The position numbers and the translations under genes are program-made. Source: Actinacidiphila paucisporea (GTDB taxonomy: Bacteria > Actinomycetota > Actinomycetes > Streptomycetales > Streptomycetaceae). Taken from it: 64,000 bases of DNA. Positions 1 through 8,536 of the stretch are shown here, piece after piece. The DNA lies in assembly GCF_900142575.1 (NCBI RefSeq), contig NZ_FRBI01000002.1, positions 558,001-622,000 on the forward strand. Direction: 5' to 3'. The notes beneath the pieces are model-generated. The model searched no databases, had not been told where the DNA came from, and was given only the letters and a program-made list of their open reading frames with translations. Positions within the stretch are counted from its first letter, which is position 1, and each line of letters starts with the position of its first letter.

Positions 1-1211
1 TCGTCCACGACAACCAGACCCTCGGCTACGGCCTGCTCGGCCTCGGCCTGCCGCTGGTCACCACCGTGCACCACCCGATCACCGTGGACCGCCGCCTGGA
101 CCTCGCGGCGGCGCCCACCTGGAAGCGGCGGGCGTCGATACGCCGCTGGTACGGCTTCACGCGGATGCAGAAGCGGGTGGCCGGGCGGCTGCCGTCGGTG
201 CTCACCGTGTCCGGCTCGTCCAGTACCGAGATCACCGCGGACCTCGGCGTGCGCCCCGAGCGCATCCACACCGTGCCGATCGGCGCCGACACCCGGCTCT
301 TCTCGCCCGACCCGGCGGTGGCCGAGGTGCCGGGCCGTATCGTCACCACCTCCAGCGCGGACGTACCGCTCAAGGGCCTGGTCTTCCTGGTCGAGGCGCT
401 GGCCAAGGTCCGCGTCCAGCAGCCCGCCGCACACCTCGTGGTGGTCGGCAACCGGCCCGAGAGCGGTCCGGTCGCCGACGCCATCGAGGACTTCGGCCTC
501 ACGGACGCGGTCGACTTCGTCAAGGGCATCAGCGACGCCGAACTGGTCGACCTGATCCGCAGCGCCGAGGTGGCTTGCGTGCCGTCGCTCTACGAGGGCT
601 TCTCGCTCCCGGCCGCGGAGGCGATGGCCACGGGCACCGCGCTGGTGGCCACCACCGGCGGCGCCGTCCCCGAGGTCGCCGGGCCCGACGGCGAGACCTG
701 CCTGGCCGTGCCCCCGGGCGATGCGGGCGCCCTGGCCGCCGCCCTCGACCTGGCCCTCTCCGACCCGGCCCTCCGCCGCCGCCTCGCGGCCGCGGGCCGC
801 GCCCGCGTCCTGGCCCACTTCACCTGGACCCGCGCGGCCGCCGCCACCGCGGAGCTCTACCGCGAAGCCATCGCCACGCAGGGCGGTGCCCACCAGGGGC
901 GCGGGGCTGCGTCTGATCTGCGGCTGGCGCCGCGTGGGCGCGACCAGCCCCCACCGGGCGCGGGCGTCGCCACCGCTCCGAAGGGGCTGCTCGGTCCGCT
1001 CCGGACCACCGGGCGGTGGGTGGCTGAGCGCGCAGTTCCCCGCGCCCCTGGGGGGCTCGGGTCCGAGCATGAGGGCAAGCCCGCCCCTGGGGGGCTCGCG
1101 TCCGGGCGGGACGGCGCCCCGGCCCCGGAGGGGCAGGTCAGGAACGAAAACGCACCCGGGGCACCCGGACCGGCCCCCGGTGCGACCGGAATGGGGAGCA
1201 CCGCATGCTGA
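1..1211 (+). CDS. Glycosyltransferase family 4, 5' end outside the window, with repeat-derived C-terminal tail
   Basis: The reading frame is open from the left edge, so the N-terminal part of the gene is missing. What remains is a GT-B fold glycosyltransferase: a sugar-nucleotide-binding half with VPIGADTRLF, then the family 4 motif YEGFSLPAAEAMA, whose two Glu residues are the usual E-x7-E pair. It probably transfers a sugar to a lipid or cell-envelope acceptor; the substrate is unknown. The folded domain should end near YREAIA (about base 872). The last hundred or so residues are Gly/Pro/Arg-rich and coincide with a dispersed intergenic repeat (890-1135). The stop overlaps the next start as ATGCTGA, so translation is probably coupled to the methyltransferase. 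Confidence 0.9.
   Translation, partial: VHDNQTLGYGLLGLGLPLVTTVHHPITVDRRLDLAAAPTWKRRASIRRWYGFTRMQKRVAGRLPSVLTVSGSSSTEITADLGVRPERIHTVPIGADTRLFSPDPAVAEVPGRIVTTSSADVPLKGLVFLVEALAKVRVQQPAAHLVVVGNRPESGPVADAIEDFGLTDAVDFVKGISDAELVDLIRSAEVACVPSLYEGFSLPAAEAMATGTALVATTGGAVPEVAGPDGETCLAVPPGDAGALAAALDLALSDPALRRRLAAAGRARVLAHFTWTRAAAATAELYREAIATQGGAHQGRGAASDLRLAPRGRDQPPPGAGVATAPKGLLGPLRTTGRWVAERAVPRAPGGLGSEHEGKPAPGGLASGRDGAPAPEGQVRNENAPGAPGPAPGATGMGSTAC
890..1135. repeat. Dispersed intergenic element, copy A
   Basis: This GC-rich block shares long segments with blocks near 13.1, 19.1, 55.6 and 62.0 kb. A segment around 921-950 (GGCTGGCGCCGCGTGGGCGC) recurs exactly at 61920-61950. The right arm, GGCTGAGCGCGCAGTTCCCC at 1022-1041, matches copy D. 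Unlike the other copies it lies inside an open frame and supplies the C-terminal tail of the glycosyltransferase. Confidence 0.75.
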
Positions 1212-1939
1212 CCGTCGACTTCACCCGCTTCCCCGTCGCCGCAGGCGACCACGTGCTGGACCTCGGCTGCGGCGGCGGCCGGCACGCCTTCGAGTGCTAC
1301 CGGCGCGGCGCCCGCGTCATCGCGCTGGACCGCGACGGCGACGAGATCCGCGAAGTCGCGAAGTGGTTCGCGGCGATGGAGGAGGCCGGAGAGGTGCCGG
1401 CGGGCGCGTCCGCGACCGCCATGGAGGGGGACGCGCTCCATCTGCCCTTCCCCGACGACACCTTCGACGTCGTCATCATCTCCGAGGTGATGGAGCACAT
1501 CCCCGACGACAAGGGCGTCCTCGCCGAGATGGTGAGGGTGCTGCGGCCCGGCGGGCGCATCGCGGTGACCGTGCCGCGCTACGGCCCCGAGAAGGTCTGC
1601 TGGGCGCTGTCCGACGCCTACCACGAGGTCGAGGGCGGCCACATCCGCATCTACAAGGCCGACCAACTGCTGGAGCGGATGCGGGAGTCGGGCCTGCGGC
1701 CGTACGGCACGCACCACGCGCACGGGCTGCACGCGCCGTACTGGTGGATCAAGTGCGCGGTCGGCGTCGACAACGACAAGGCGCTGCCGGTGCGGCTCTA
1801 CCACAAGCTGCTGGTCTGGGACATCATGAAGAAGCCGCTGGCCACCAGGGTCGCCGACCAGGCGCTCAACCCGCTGATCGGCAAGAGCTTCGTGGCCTAC
1901 GCGACCAAGCCCAGGCTGCCGCGGGACGCCGCCAGGTGA
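1205..1939 (+). CDS. Class I SAM-dependent methyltransferase
   Basis: A 244-residue Rossmann-fold methyltransferase. Motif I is VLDLGCGGGRHAFE (about residues 17-30), the acidic motif II is IALDRDGDEI, and a motif near residue 80 reads GDALHLPFPDDTFDVV followed by SEVMEHIPD, all typical of the Methyltransf_11 group. The acceptor cannot be read from sequence. The start overlaps the stop of the glycosyltransferase and its own stop overlaps the GTG of the next gene (GTGA), so the three are one translationally coupled operon. It probably modifies the product made by these neighbours. Confidence 0.92.
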   Translation: MLTVDFTRFPVAAGDHVLDLGCGGGRHAFECYRRGARVIALDRDGDEIREVAKWFAAMEEAGEVPAGASATAMEGDALHLPFPDDTFDVVIISEVMEHIPDDKGVLAEMVRVLRPGGRIAVTVPRYGPEKVCWALSDAYHEVEGGHIRIYKADQLLERMRESGLRPYGTHHAHGLHAPYWWIKCAVGVDNDKALPVRLYHKLLVWDIMKKPLATRVADQALNPLIGKSFVAYATKPRLPRDAAR

Positions 1940-3036
1940 CCCGGGCCGACCGCGGGCAGCGCAGGACCGAGACGCTGGCGCTGCCCGGCGTGCTGACCGT
2001 CGAGCAGGCCGCGCGGACCGTCGACGCGGTGCTCGCCGTGCAGCGTCCCGACGGGGCCATCCCGTGGTTCCCCGGGCACCACCTCGACCCGTGGGACCAC
2101 ATCGAGGCGGCCATGGCGCTGGACGCGGCGGGCGAGCACGAGGCCGCCGGGGCCGCGTACGACTGGCTGGTGCGCCACCAGGACGCGGACGGGGGGTGGT
2201 TCGCCGCCTACCAGGACGGGGATCCGGCCCGGCCGACGGACCGCTCGCGGGAGTCCAACTTCTGCGCCTACGTGGCCGTCGGCGCCTGGCACCACTACCT
2301 GTCCACCGGCGACGACGCCTTCATCGAGCACATCTGGCCGACCGTGGCGGCCGCGGTGGAGTTCGTGCTGGACCTGCAGCAGCCCGGCGGGCAGATCGGC
2401 TGGAAGCGCGAAGCGGTCGAGAACGGCGGCGCGGCGGTCACCGACGCGCTGCTGACCGGGAGTTCGTCGGTGCACCAGGCGCTGCGCTGCGCGCTGGCGA
2501 TCGCCGAGCACCGCGAGGAGCCGCAGCCGGACTGGGAGTTGGCGACCGGCGCGCTCGGCCATGCGATCCGCAGGCACCCGGAGCGCTTCCTCGACAAGGG
2601 CCGCTACTCGATGGACTGGTATTACCCGGTGCTGTCCGGCGCTCTGCGCGGCCCGCGGGCGCTGGCGCGGATCGAGGAGGGCTGGTCGCGTTTCGTGGTG
2701 CCCGGCCTCGGGGTGCGCTGCGTGCTGCCGAACCCGTGGGTGACCGGCGGGGAGACCGCCGAACTCGCCCTGGCCCTGTGGGCGGTGGGCGAGTCGGACC
2801 GTGCGGTGCGGCTGCTCGCCGACATGCAGCATCTGCGGGCGGACGACGGCCTGTACTGGACCGGCTACGTCTTCGAGGACGACGCCGTGTGGCCCGTGGA
2901 ACGCACCACCTGGACGGCGGGGGCCCTGCTGTTGGCGGTGGCCGCACTCGGGGGGGACGAGGCGACCACCGCCGTCTTCGGGGCGGAGCGGCTGCCGAAC
3001 GGGCTCGCGCCCGCCTGCTGTCCGCCCCGGCTGTGA
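1936..3036 (+). CDS. Prenyltransferase / squalene-cyclase-like (alpha6-alpha6 barrel) protein
   Basis: A 366-residue protein with repeated segments such as VQRPDGAIPW and VRHQDADGGWFAAYQDGD. These are QW-like repeats found in terpene cyclases and protein prenyltransferase beta subunits. I see no DxDD or DDTA catalytic motif, so cyclase activity is unproven. The GTG start at 1936 overlaps the methyltransferase stop (GTGA), which decides the start and implies coupling. With a glycosyltransferase and methyltransferase upstream, a role in modifying a lipid-linked or polyprenyl compound is plausible but inferred. Confidence 0.85.
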   Translation: MTRADRGQRRTETLALPGVLTVEQAARTVDAVLAVQRPDGAIPWFPGHHLDPWDHIEAAMALDAAGEHEAAGAAYDWLVRHQDADGGWFAAYQDGDPARPTDRSRESNFCAYVAVGAWHHYLSTGDDAFIEHIWPTVAAAVEFVLDLQQPGGQIGWKREAVENGGAAVTDALLTGSSSVHQALRCALAIAEHREEPQPDWELATGALGHAIRRHPERFLDKGRYSMDWYYPVLSGALRGPRALARIEEGWSRFVVPGLGVRCVLPNPWVTGGETAELALALWAVGESDRAVRLLADMQHLRADDGLYWTGYVFEDDAVWPVERTTWTAGALLLAVAALGGDEATTAVFGAERLPNGLAPACCPPRL

Positions 3037-3051
3037 GGGGTCGCCGGGCGG

Positions 3052-3339
3052 TCAGGCCCGGCGGACCCGACCTGCGACCGCGTGCGCGATCAGGGTGTAG
3101 ACGACCGCGGGCAGACCGTAGTTGAGCACGGTGCGCCACTTGGCGTTGTCCACGGTGAAGAGGTCCTTCGACCAACCGGCCAACCAGTTGGCCGCGTGGT
3201 GAACCCAGTCGACCAGGTCGTTCGCCCGGTTGGCGTCGAAGACGAAGAAGAGTATCCACAGGACGAGGATCAGAACTGCGATGTCTGCGGCGATCAGGAT
3301 GATCGCCGCGGCGGGGTTGCCGCCATACCGTCTGGCCAT
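3052..3339 (-). CDS. Small integral membrane protein
   Basis: A 95-residue protein starting MARRYGG. It has a strongly hydrophobic first segment (AAIILIAADIAVLILVLWIL, about residues 10-29) and a weaker one near the C-terminus (LPAVVYTLIAHAV). Between them lies an amphipathic, Trp-rich stretch (DLVDWVHHAANWLAGW). The ATG at 3339 was chosen because it places the hydrophobic helix at the N-terminus; the open frame extends further upstream without coding character. It is convergent with the cyclase-like gene. Similar small proteins are common in streptomycetes; the function is unknown. Confidence 0.75.
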   Translation of the reverse strand: MARRYGGNPAAAIILIAADIAVLILVLWILFFVFDANRANDLVDWVHHAANWLAGWSKDLFTVDNAKWRTVLNYGLPAVVYTLIAHAVAGRVRRA

Positions 3340-3501
3340 GGCAGCCGTCTTGCCCCGATGGGAGGGTTGAAACCCCCTCGGATACACGGTGTTCGCGCAG
3401 ATGTGCGGATCGGGTGCGGCCGCCGGGACGTATGCCGCAACGGCCCCCGAACCGCTCTCCGCCGTACGGCTGCGCGGGGAGCCGCGGCGGGCACGCAGCG
3501 C

Positions 3502-3535
3502 GGCGGCCGGCCACCCGTGAGGATGGCCGGCCGCC
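3502..3535 (-). terminator. Hairpin downstream of the 271-residue membrane protein gene
   Basis: GGCGGCCGGCCA (3502-3513) and TGGCCGGCCGCC (3524-3535) form a perfect 12-bp stem with a 10-base loop just after the minus-strand gene that ends at 3569. There is no clear U-tract, which is usual for streptomycete terminators. Confidence 0.6.
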
Positions 3536-3568
3536 GTCGCCGTGCTGGTGGCGCCTGTGGAGATACGT

Positions 3569-4384
3569 TCAGCCGCGCTGGATGCCGCTGCTGTCCTGCA
3601 GCACACCGCGACGGCCGTCCTGGGTCTGCGCGACCAGCGCGGCACCGCGCTGGTCGACGGCCAGGTACCAGGTACCCGGGGTCAGTTCGGCGATCTGCGC
3701 ACCGGAGTTGTCCTCCGCGAACAGCGGGCGCGGCACCGGCACCGCGAACCAGAACGCGGTGAAGTCCGACGACGGCGCCGGAGCCGCGGCGGCGGGCGCC
3801 GGCTGCGCGGCGGCCTGCGCGCCGTACTGCTGCTGGCCGAACGCCGGGTCGACGGACTGCGCGCCGCCCGGGTAGCCGTAGCCGGCCTGCTGCGGCGCGG
3901 CGCCGTACGGAGCCGCACCGCCCACCGCGTAGGGCTGCTGCTGGCCTACCGGCGAAGGGGCGCCCATCAGCGGGGCCTTGAGCGCCGGCAGCCTGCTGGC
4001 CAGCGGCGCGGCCACCGCGATGGCCAGGCCGAACAGCAGGGTCAGCCAGTTGCCGGAGCCCTTGTCGAGGCCGTCCGGGTTGTGGAAGAGCGTCGCCCAC
4101 ACGGCCGACCAGCCCACGAAGATCGACAGCGACACGGCCCACTGGTCGAACGACAGCCCGAGCACCTGCTTGCCGTTGAACTGCGGGGAGCGCGCCAGGA
4201 TGACGGCGCCGGCCGCCACGAGCGCCGCCAGCGTGACCGACGGCAGGGTCGGGAACCAGTCCGAGTGCCACAGGTTCCGGGACTCGGACCCCACGCTGTA
4301 GAACGGCAGGAAGGAGGCGATCAGCAGCAGCACCGCTGCTCCGATCACCGCGCCGTCTCCTCGGGTCAGGGAGCGGATGTTCAC
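3569..4384 (-). CDS. Four-helix integral membrane protein with Ala/Gln/Pro-rich tail
   Basis: A 271-residue protein. The first half has about four transmembrane helices (for example VIGAAVLLLIASFLPFY and VTLAALVAAGAVILA). A disordered linker rich in Gln, Pro, Gly, Tyr and Ala follows (about residues 145-205), then a compact soluble C-terminal domain that includes GTWYLAVDQRGAALVAQT. The layout resembles actinobacterial DUF5336-type membrane proteins, but the match is by eye only. Function is unknown. A hairpin at 3502-3535 probably ends its transcript. Confidence 0.8.
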   Translation of the reverse strand: MNIRSLTRGDGAVIGAAVLLLIASFLPFYSVGSESRNLWHSDWFPTLPSVTLAALVAAGAVILARSPQFNGKQVLGLSFDQWAVSLSIFVGWSAVWATLFHNPDGLDKGSGNWLTLLFGLAIAVAAPLASRLPALKAPLMGAPSPVGQQQPYAVGGAAPYGAAPQQAGYGYPGGAQSVDPAFGQQQYGAQAAAQPAPAAAAPAPSSDFTAFWFAVPVPRPLFAEDNSGAQIAELTPGTWYLAVDQRGAALVAQTQDGRRGVLQDSSGIQRG

Positions 4385-4522
4385 GTCAGGTCCTGTCCTT
4401 TGTCGGTTCTGTCAGTTCTCTTGGGCCACTCGGTGCGGTGCCCCATGGTACGAGGACGATCTTGGCCGGGTGGCCGGGTATGGGCATTGGTGCACGATCC
4501 ATACCGGACTGCTACAGCCCTG

Positions 4523-5452
4523 TCACCTCTTCCCTTCAAGGAAGGCGGTGATTCCGTCGGCGATCCCCCGCGCAGCCTGCTGCCGCCAGGCGGCGTTCGT
4601 CAACGCGGCGGCGTCGTGCGCGTTGCGCATGTTGCCGCATTCGATGAAGACCTTCGGCACCCGGGTGAGGTTGAGGCCGCCGAGGTCGTCGCGGATCGTC
4701 AGGCCCTTGCCACCCAGGTAGTTGGCCGGCGGTTCGCCCGTGTCGGCCTGGAAGTGCGACCGCAGCGTGGTCGCCAGCAGCAGTGAAGGGCCCGCGACGG
4801 CACGGGTGTCGGCGGCGCCCTTGTGCACCGGCTCGGGCGCGATGACGTGGAAGCCGAACTTGTCGGCGGGGGCGCCGTCCGCGTGGATCGACAGGGCCGC
4901 GTCGGCGTGCGCGGCATTGCCGATCCTGGCCCGCTCGTCCACGCACGGGCCCCAGGCCCGGTCGCCGTCGTAGGTCAGCACGACCTTCGCGCCGCGCGCG
5001 AGCAGCAGCGTCCGTACCCGGTGGGCGACGTCGAGGGTGTAAGCCGCCTCGGGATAACCGGCGTTGGTCTGGGTGCCGGTGGTGTCGCACGCCTTGCGGT
5101 TGGTGCCGATGTCGACGGACCTGTCGATCTCGGCGGTGTGCTCGGCATTTCCGAGGTTGTGCCCCGGGTCGATGACAACGGTCCTGCCCGCCAGGTCCGC
5201 GCCGGGCCTGGACGACGAGGTGCCCTGCGGGGCGGCGCTCGCGTCACCGTGCGCCACCGGGGCGGAGTCCCGCGTCGCCAGGGGAGCGCCGGACGACCTG
5301 CCGGCGGGGCCGCGGCCGGCCACCGGGCCGGCGTCGGACCCGCGCTGCGTGTCGTACACGAACCAGCCCGCCGCCAGCGCCACGGCCACCACCACTGCGG
5401 TGACGACCAGCGACCGGCTCCGAGTGCCCCCGTGTGACTCGTTGCTGAACAC
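4523..5452 (-). CDS. Membrane-anchored N-acetylmuramoyl-L-alanine amidase (Amidase_3)
   Basis: Cleaves the bond between MurNAc and L-Ala in peptidoglycan. Starting at GTG 5452 the protein is 309 residues: a short basic N-terminus, one membrane helix (about 14-32), a Ser/Ala/Gly-rich linker, then the amidase domain from about residue 88. Visible zinc ligands are His98 (IDPGHN), Glu135 (YPEAAY) and His190 (LSIHAD); Glu271 (KVFIECGN) is the expected catalytic Glu. The start was chosen so that the helix is N-terminal; the open frame continues upstream but has no signal sequence there. The single helix suggests an anchored or secreted cell-wall hydrolase. Confidence 0.92.
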   Translation of the reverse strand: MFSNESHGGTRSRSLVVTAVVVAVALAAGWFVYDTQRGSDAGPVAGRGPAGRSSGAPLATRDSAPVAHGDASAAPQGTSSSRPGADLAGRTVVIDPGHNLGNAEHTAEIDRSVDIGTNRKACDTTGTQTNAGYPEAAYTLDVAHRVRTLLLARGAKVVLTYDGDRAWGPCVDERARIGNAAHADAALSIHADGAPADKFGFHVIAPEPVHKGAADTRAVAGPSLLLATTLRSHFQADTGEPPANYLGGKGLTIRDDLGGLNLTRVPKVFIECGNMRNAHDAAALTNAAWRQQAARGIADGITAFLEGKR

Positions 5453-5526
5453 GCCCGCGACTCTATCGGCCCTTCTCGCCGCCCCGCACCGCCCCAGGGG
5501 AACCGGCCCGCGGATCGGCCGCCGTA

Positions 5527-6174
5527 CTACCGTACGACGCTTCCTGTCACTCTCCGCAACAACTGGAGGGAGCGGGTCGCCGCCTCCTGGACGAAGGCGC
5601 CGGACTCCAGGGCGCGGCGGTAGACGCGGTACGGCGCCTGGCCGCCGTCGGCGGGGTCGGCGAAGACGTCGTGGATCGCCAGCAGTCCGCCCTCGGCGAC
5701 CCGCGGCGCCCAGCCCTCGTAGTCGGCCGTCGCGTGCTCGTCGGTGTGCCCGCCGTCGATGAAGACCAGGCTGAACGGCCGGGTCCACAGCGCCGCCACC
5801 TGCGGCGACCGCCCCACCACGGCGACCACGTGGTCTTCGAGGCCCGCCGCGTGCAGGGTGCGGCGGAAGTGCGGCACGGTGTCGATCAGCCCGGTGTGCG
5901 GGTCCACCAGCGACGGGTCGTGGTATTCCCAGCCGGGCTGCTGCTCCTCGCTGCCCCGGTGGTGGTCCACGGTCACCACGACCGTGCCCGCCTGCCGGGC
6001 CGCGTCCGCCAGCAGGATCGTGGACCGCCCGCAGTACGTGCCGACTTCGAGCAGCGGCAGCGCCAGGTCGGCGGCGGCCTTCTGCGCCGCCTCGTGGAGC
6101 GCCATGCCCTCGTCGGCGGGCATGAACCCCTTGGCGGCCTCGAAAGCCGCGAGCACGTCAGTCATCCCGGTCAT
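5527..6174 (-). CDS. Class I SAM-dependent methyltransferase (Methyltransf_24 type)
   Basis: A 215-residue methyltransferase. Motif I is LLEVGTYCGRSTILLADAA (about residues 40-58), motif II is VVTVDHHRG, and FSLVFIDGGHTDEHATADYEGWAP matches the FIDGxH segment of the Methyltransf_24 and macrocin-O-methyltransferase-like group. The acceptor is unknown. It may start at codon 1 or at the second Met (MTDVLAAF). It is divergent from the efflux gene at 6305. Together with the glycosyltransferase and methyltransferase at the left edge it may serve the same envelope or glycolipid pathway, which is only an inference from position. Confidence 0.88.
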   Translation of the reverse strand: MTGMTDVLAAFEAAKGFMPADEGMALHEAAQKAAADLALPLLEVGTYCGRSTILLADAARQAGTVVVTVDHHRGSEEQQPGWEYHDPSLVDPHTGLIDTVPHFRRTLHAAGLEDHVVAVVGRSPQVAALWTRPFSLVFIDGGHTDEHATADYEGWAPRVAEGGLLAIHDVFADPADGGQAPYRVYRRALESGAFVQEAATRSLQLLRRVTGSVVR

Positions 6175-6304
6175 CCCGGCATCCTACGAAGCGCGCGGCC
6201 CGGACCGTACGCCCGGTGGCCCGGCCCGGACCGTACGCCCGCCTGCCCGGGCCGCTGGTCGTAGGGCGAAATGCCGATGCCCCGGGGGCGGTCGGCACGG
6301 CAGC

Positions 6305-7777
6305 ATGGACGCCGTGAGCGAAACCATCGGACAGCGCACCCCGGCAGGACCCGCCAAGTCGACCGATCCCGGCAGGAAGCGTGCCGCGCCACCGGCGTGG
6401 GCGGTGCTGCTCGCGGTGTGCGCCGGACAGTTCCTCGTCGTGCTCGACGTGTCCGTGGTCAACGTCGCCCTGCCGTCGATGCGCGGCGCCCTCGGCTTCG
6501 GCGAGACCGGCCAGCAGTGGGTGGTCAACGGCTACGCGCTCGCCTTCGCCGGCTTCCTGCTGCTCGGCGGCCGGGCCGCCGACCTCTTCGGCCGCAAGCG
6601 CACCTTCCTCACCGGTCTCGCCCTCTTCACCGCCGCCAGCCTGGCCGGCGGCCTCGCCCAGAACCCCACGATGCTGATCACCGCCCGGGTGGTCCAGGGC
6701 CTGGGCTCGGCGGTGCTCGCGCCGACCACGCTGTCGATCCTCACCACCTCCTTCCCCGAGGGTCCCGAGCGGACCCGGGCCATCGGCACCTGGACCGCGG
6801 TCGGCGCCGGCGGCGGCGCGGCCGGCGGCCTGGTCGGCGGGCTGCTCACCGACCTGCTGTCCTGGCGCTGGGTGCTGCTGGTCAACGTGCCCATCGGGGC
6901 ACTGGTCCTGGTCGGCGCGGCCCTGTGGCTGACCGAGAGCCGGGGCGCCACCGTCCGCCGCCTCGACGTCCCCGGCGCGGTCCTGGTCACCGGCGGCGTC
7001 GCCGCCATCGCGTACGGCATCGCGCAGACCGAGTCGCACGGCTGGACCTCGGCGGTCTCGCTCGGCCCGCTGATCGGCGGCTTCGCGATCCTCGCGCTGT
7101 TCACCGCGGTCGAGGCACGCGCCGCCCAACCACTCATCCCCTTGCGGCTGTTCACCATCCGCTCGGTGGCCTCGGCCAACACGGTGCTCTTCACGGCGGG
7201 CGCCGCGACCTTCGCCACCTGGTACTTCCTGTCGCTCTACATGCAACAGGTGCTGCACTACAGCCCGATACGCACCGGCCTGTCCTTCCTCCCGCACACC
7301 GTCGCGATCATCATCGGCTCCAAGCTCGCCCCGCGGCTGATGGGCCGGATCGACGCCCGGCTGGTCGCCGCGGCCGGCGGCCTGGTCGCGGTCGCCGGCG
7401 CGCTGTGGCAGAGCCGTATCACCGCCGACGGCACCTTCCTCGGCATCATCCTCGGCCCCGGCATCCTGACGATGCTCGGCGCGGGCATGCTGCTCACCCC
7501 GGTCTCCGCCGTGGCGATGTCGGGCGTCGGCCGCGGCGACCAGGGCCTGGTCTCCGGCCTGCTCAACACCTCACGCCAGCTCGGCGGCGCGCTGGGCCTG
7601 ACCGTCCTCGCGACGGCGGCCGCCTCCCGCATCTCCACCCGCACCTCCGGCGGCGCCGGCTCCGCCCAGGCGCTGTCCGCCGGCTACGGCCTGGCCTTCC
7701 TGATCGGCGCGGCCTTCATCGCCGCCGGTACGTGCCTGGTGGTGCTGCTGCCGAAGCCGGTGCCGCGGGCGCAGTGA
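6305..7777 (+). CDS. MFS efflux transporter, DHA2 (EmrB/QacA) family
   Basis: A 490-residue, 14-helix proton-driven exporter of the drug:H+ antiporter 2 family. Helix 1 carries the conserved Asp of LDVSVVNVALPSM. Motif A between helices 2 and 3 is GGRAADLFGRKRTF. The antiporter-type motif C region is rich in Gly (GAGGGAAGGLVGGLLTD). The ATG at 6305 precedes a possible GTG at 6314; either gives the same membrane domain. A response regulator gene converges on it from 8423, so regulation of this pump by that two-component pair is possible but unproven. Confidence 0.93.
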   Translation: MDAVSETIGQRTPAGPAKSTDPGRKRAAPPAWAVLLAVCAGQFLVVLDVSVVNVALPSMRGALGFGETGQQWVVNGYALAFAGFLLLGGRAADLFGRKRTFLTGLALFTAASLAGGLAQNPTMLITARVVQGLGSAVLAPTTLSILTTSFPEGPERTRAIGTWTAVGAGGGAAGGLVGGLLTDLLSWRWVLLVNVPIGALVLVGAALWLTESRGATVRRLDVPGAVLVTGGVAAIAYGIAQTESHGWTSAVSLGPLIGGFAILALFTAVEARAAQPLIPLRLFTIRSVASANTVLFTAGAATFATWYFLSLYMQQVLHYSPIRTGLSFLPHTVAIIIGSKLAPRLMGRIDARLVAAAGGLVAVAGALWQSRITADGTFLGIILGPGILTMLGAGMLLTPVSAVAMSGVGRGDQGLVSGLLNTSRQLGGALGLTVLATAAASRISTRTSGGAGSAQALSAGYGLAFLIGAAFIAAGTCLVVLLPKPVPRAQ

Positions 7778-7805
7778 CGTACGGCCGGGCCGCCGGCGGT
7801 CCGCG

Positions 7806-8423
7806 TCACAGCCAGCCGTTCTGCCGGGCGGTGCGCAGCGCCTCCATGCGGTTGCGGGTGCCGGTCTTGCCGATCGCGGCCGACAGGTAGTTGCGCACCG
7901 TCGACTCCGACAGGAACAGCCGCCCCGCGATGTCCGCGACGGTGGCGCCGTCCGCCGCCGCGTTCAGCACGTCCTGCTCCCGCGGGGTCAGCGGGCTCGG
8001 GCCCGCGCTGAGCGCCGCGGCGGCCAGCGCGGGGTCGATGACCCGCTCGCCCCGCAGCACCCGCCGGATCGCCCCGGCCAGTTCCTCCACCGGGCCGTCC
8101 TTCACCAGGAAACCGGCCGCCCCCGCCTCCATCGCCCGCCGCAGATACCCCGGCCGCCCGAACGTCGTGAGGATCAGCACCTGGCACTCCGGCAGCCGCC
8201 GCCGCAGCTCCGCGGCGGCGTCCAGCCCGCTGCGCCCCGGCAGTTCGATGTCGAGCAGCGCCACGTCGGGCCGCGCGGCCAGCGCCTCGTCGACGATCCG
8301 ATCCCCCGCCGCGACCTGGGCGACGACCTCCATGTCGTCCTCCAGGTCCAGCAGGAGCGCCAGCGCCCCCCGCATCATGCCCTGATCCTCGGCGAGCAGC
8401 ACCCGCACCGGCTTGTCCGTCAC
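7806..8423 (-). CDS. NarL/DesR-family response regulator
   Basis: A 205-residue transcriptional regulator. The receiver domain has the acidic pair in LLAEDQ, phospho-acceptor Asp58 in VALLDIELPG, and the conserved Thr and Lys (LILTTFG, FLVKDG). The C-terminal LuxR-type HTH runs from SPLTPREQDVL to about ALRTARQNGWL, with recognition helix LSESTVRNYLS. Membership of the DesR branch implies a DesK-type partner. The only such kinase in view is at 11739-12953 on the same strand, 3.3 kb away, so the pair is split by unrelated genes. Confidence 0.93.
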   Translation of the reverse strand: MTDKPVRVLLAEDQGMMRGALALLLDLEDDMEVVAQVAAGDRIVDEALAARPDVALLDIELPGRSGLDAAAELRRRLPECQVLILTTFGRPGYLRRAMEAGAAGFLVKDGPVEELAGAIRRVLRGERVIDPALAAAALSAGPSPLTPREQDVLNAAADGATVADIAGRLFLSESTVRNYLSAAIGKTGTRNRMEALRTARQNGWL

Positions 8424-8536
8424 CCGCCCAGCGTATCCAGTCCCCCGCCGCCGCCACCGTACGGTGGACGCCGCGGCCGTCGTGCCGACACGGTGTCCGC
8501 AAGTCCGCTCCCTGCGGCGGCGTAGTTTTGGCCACC

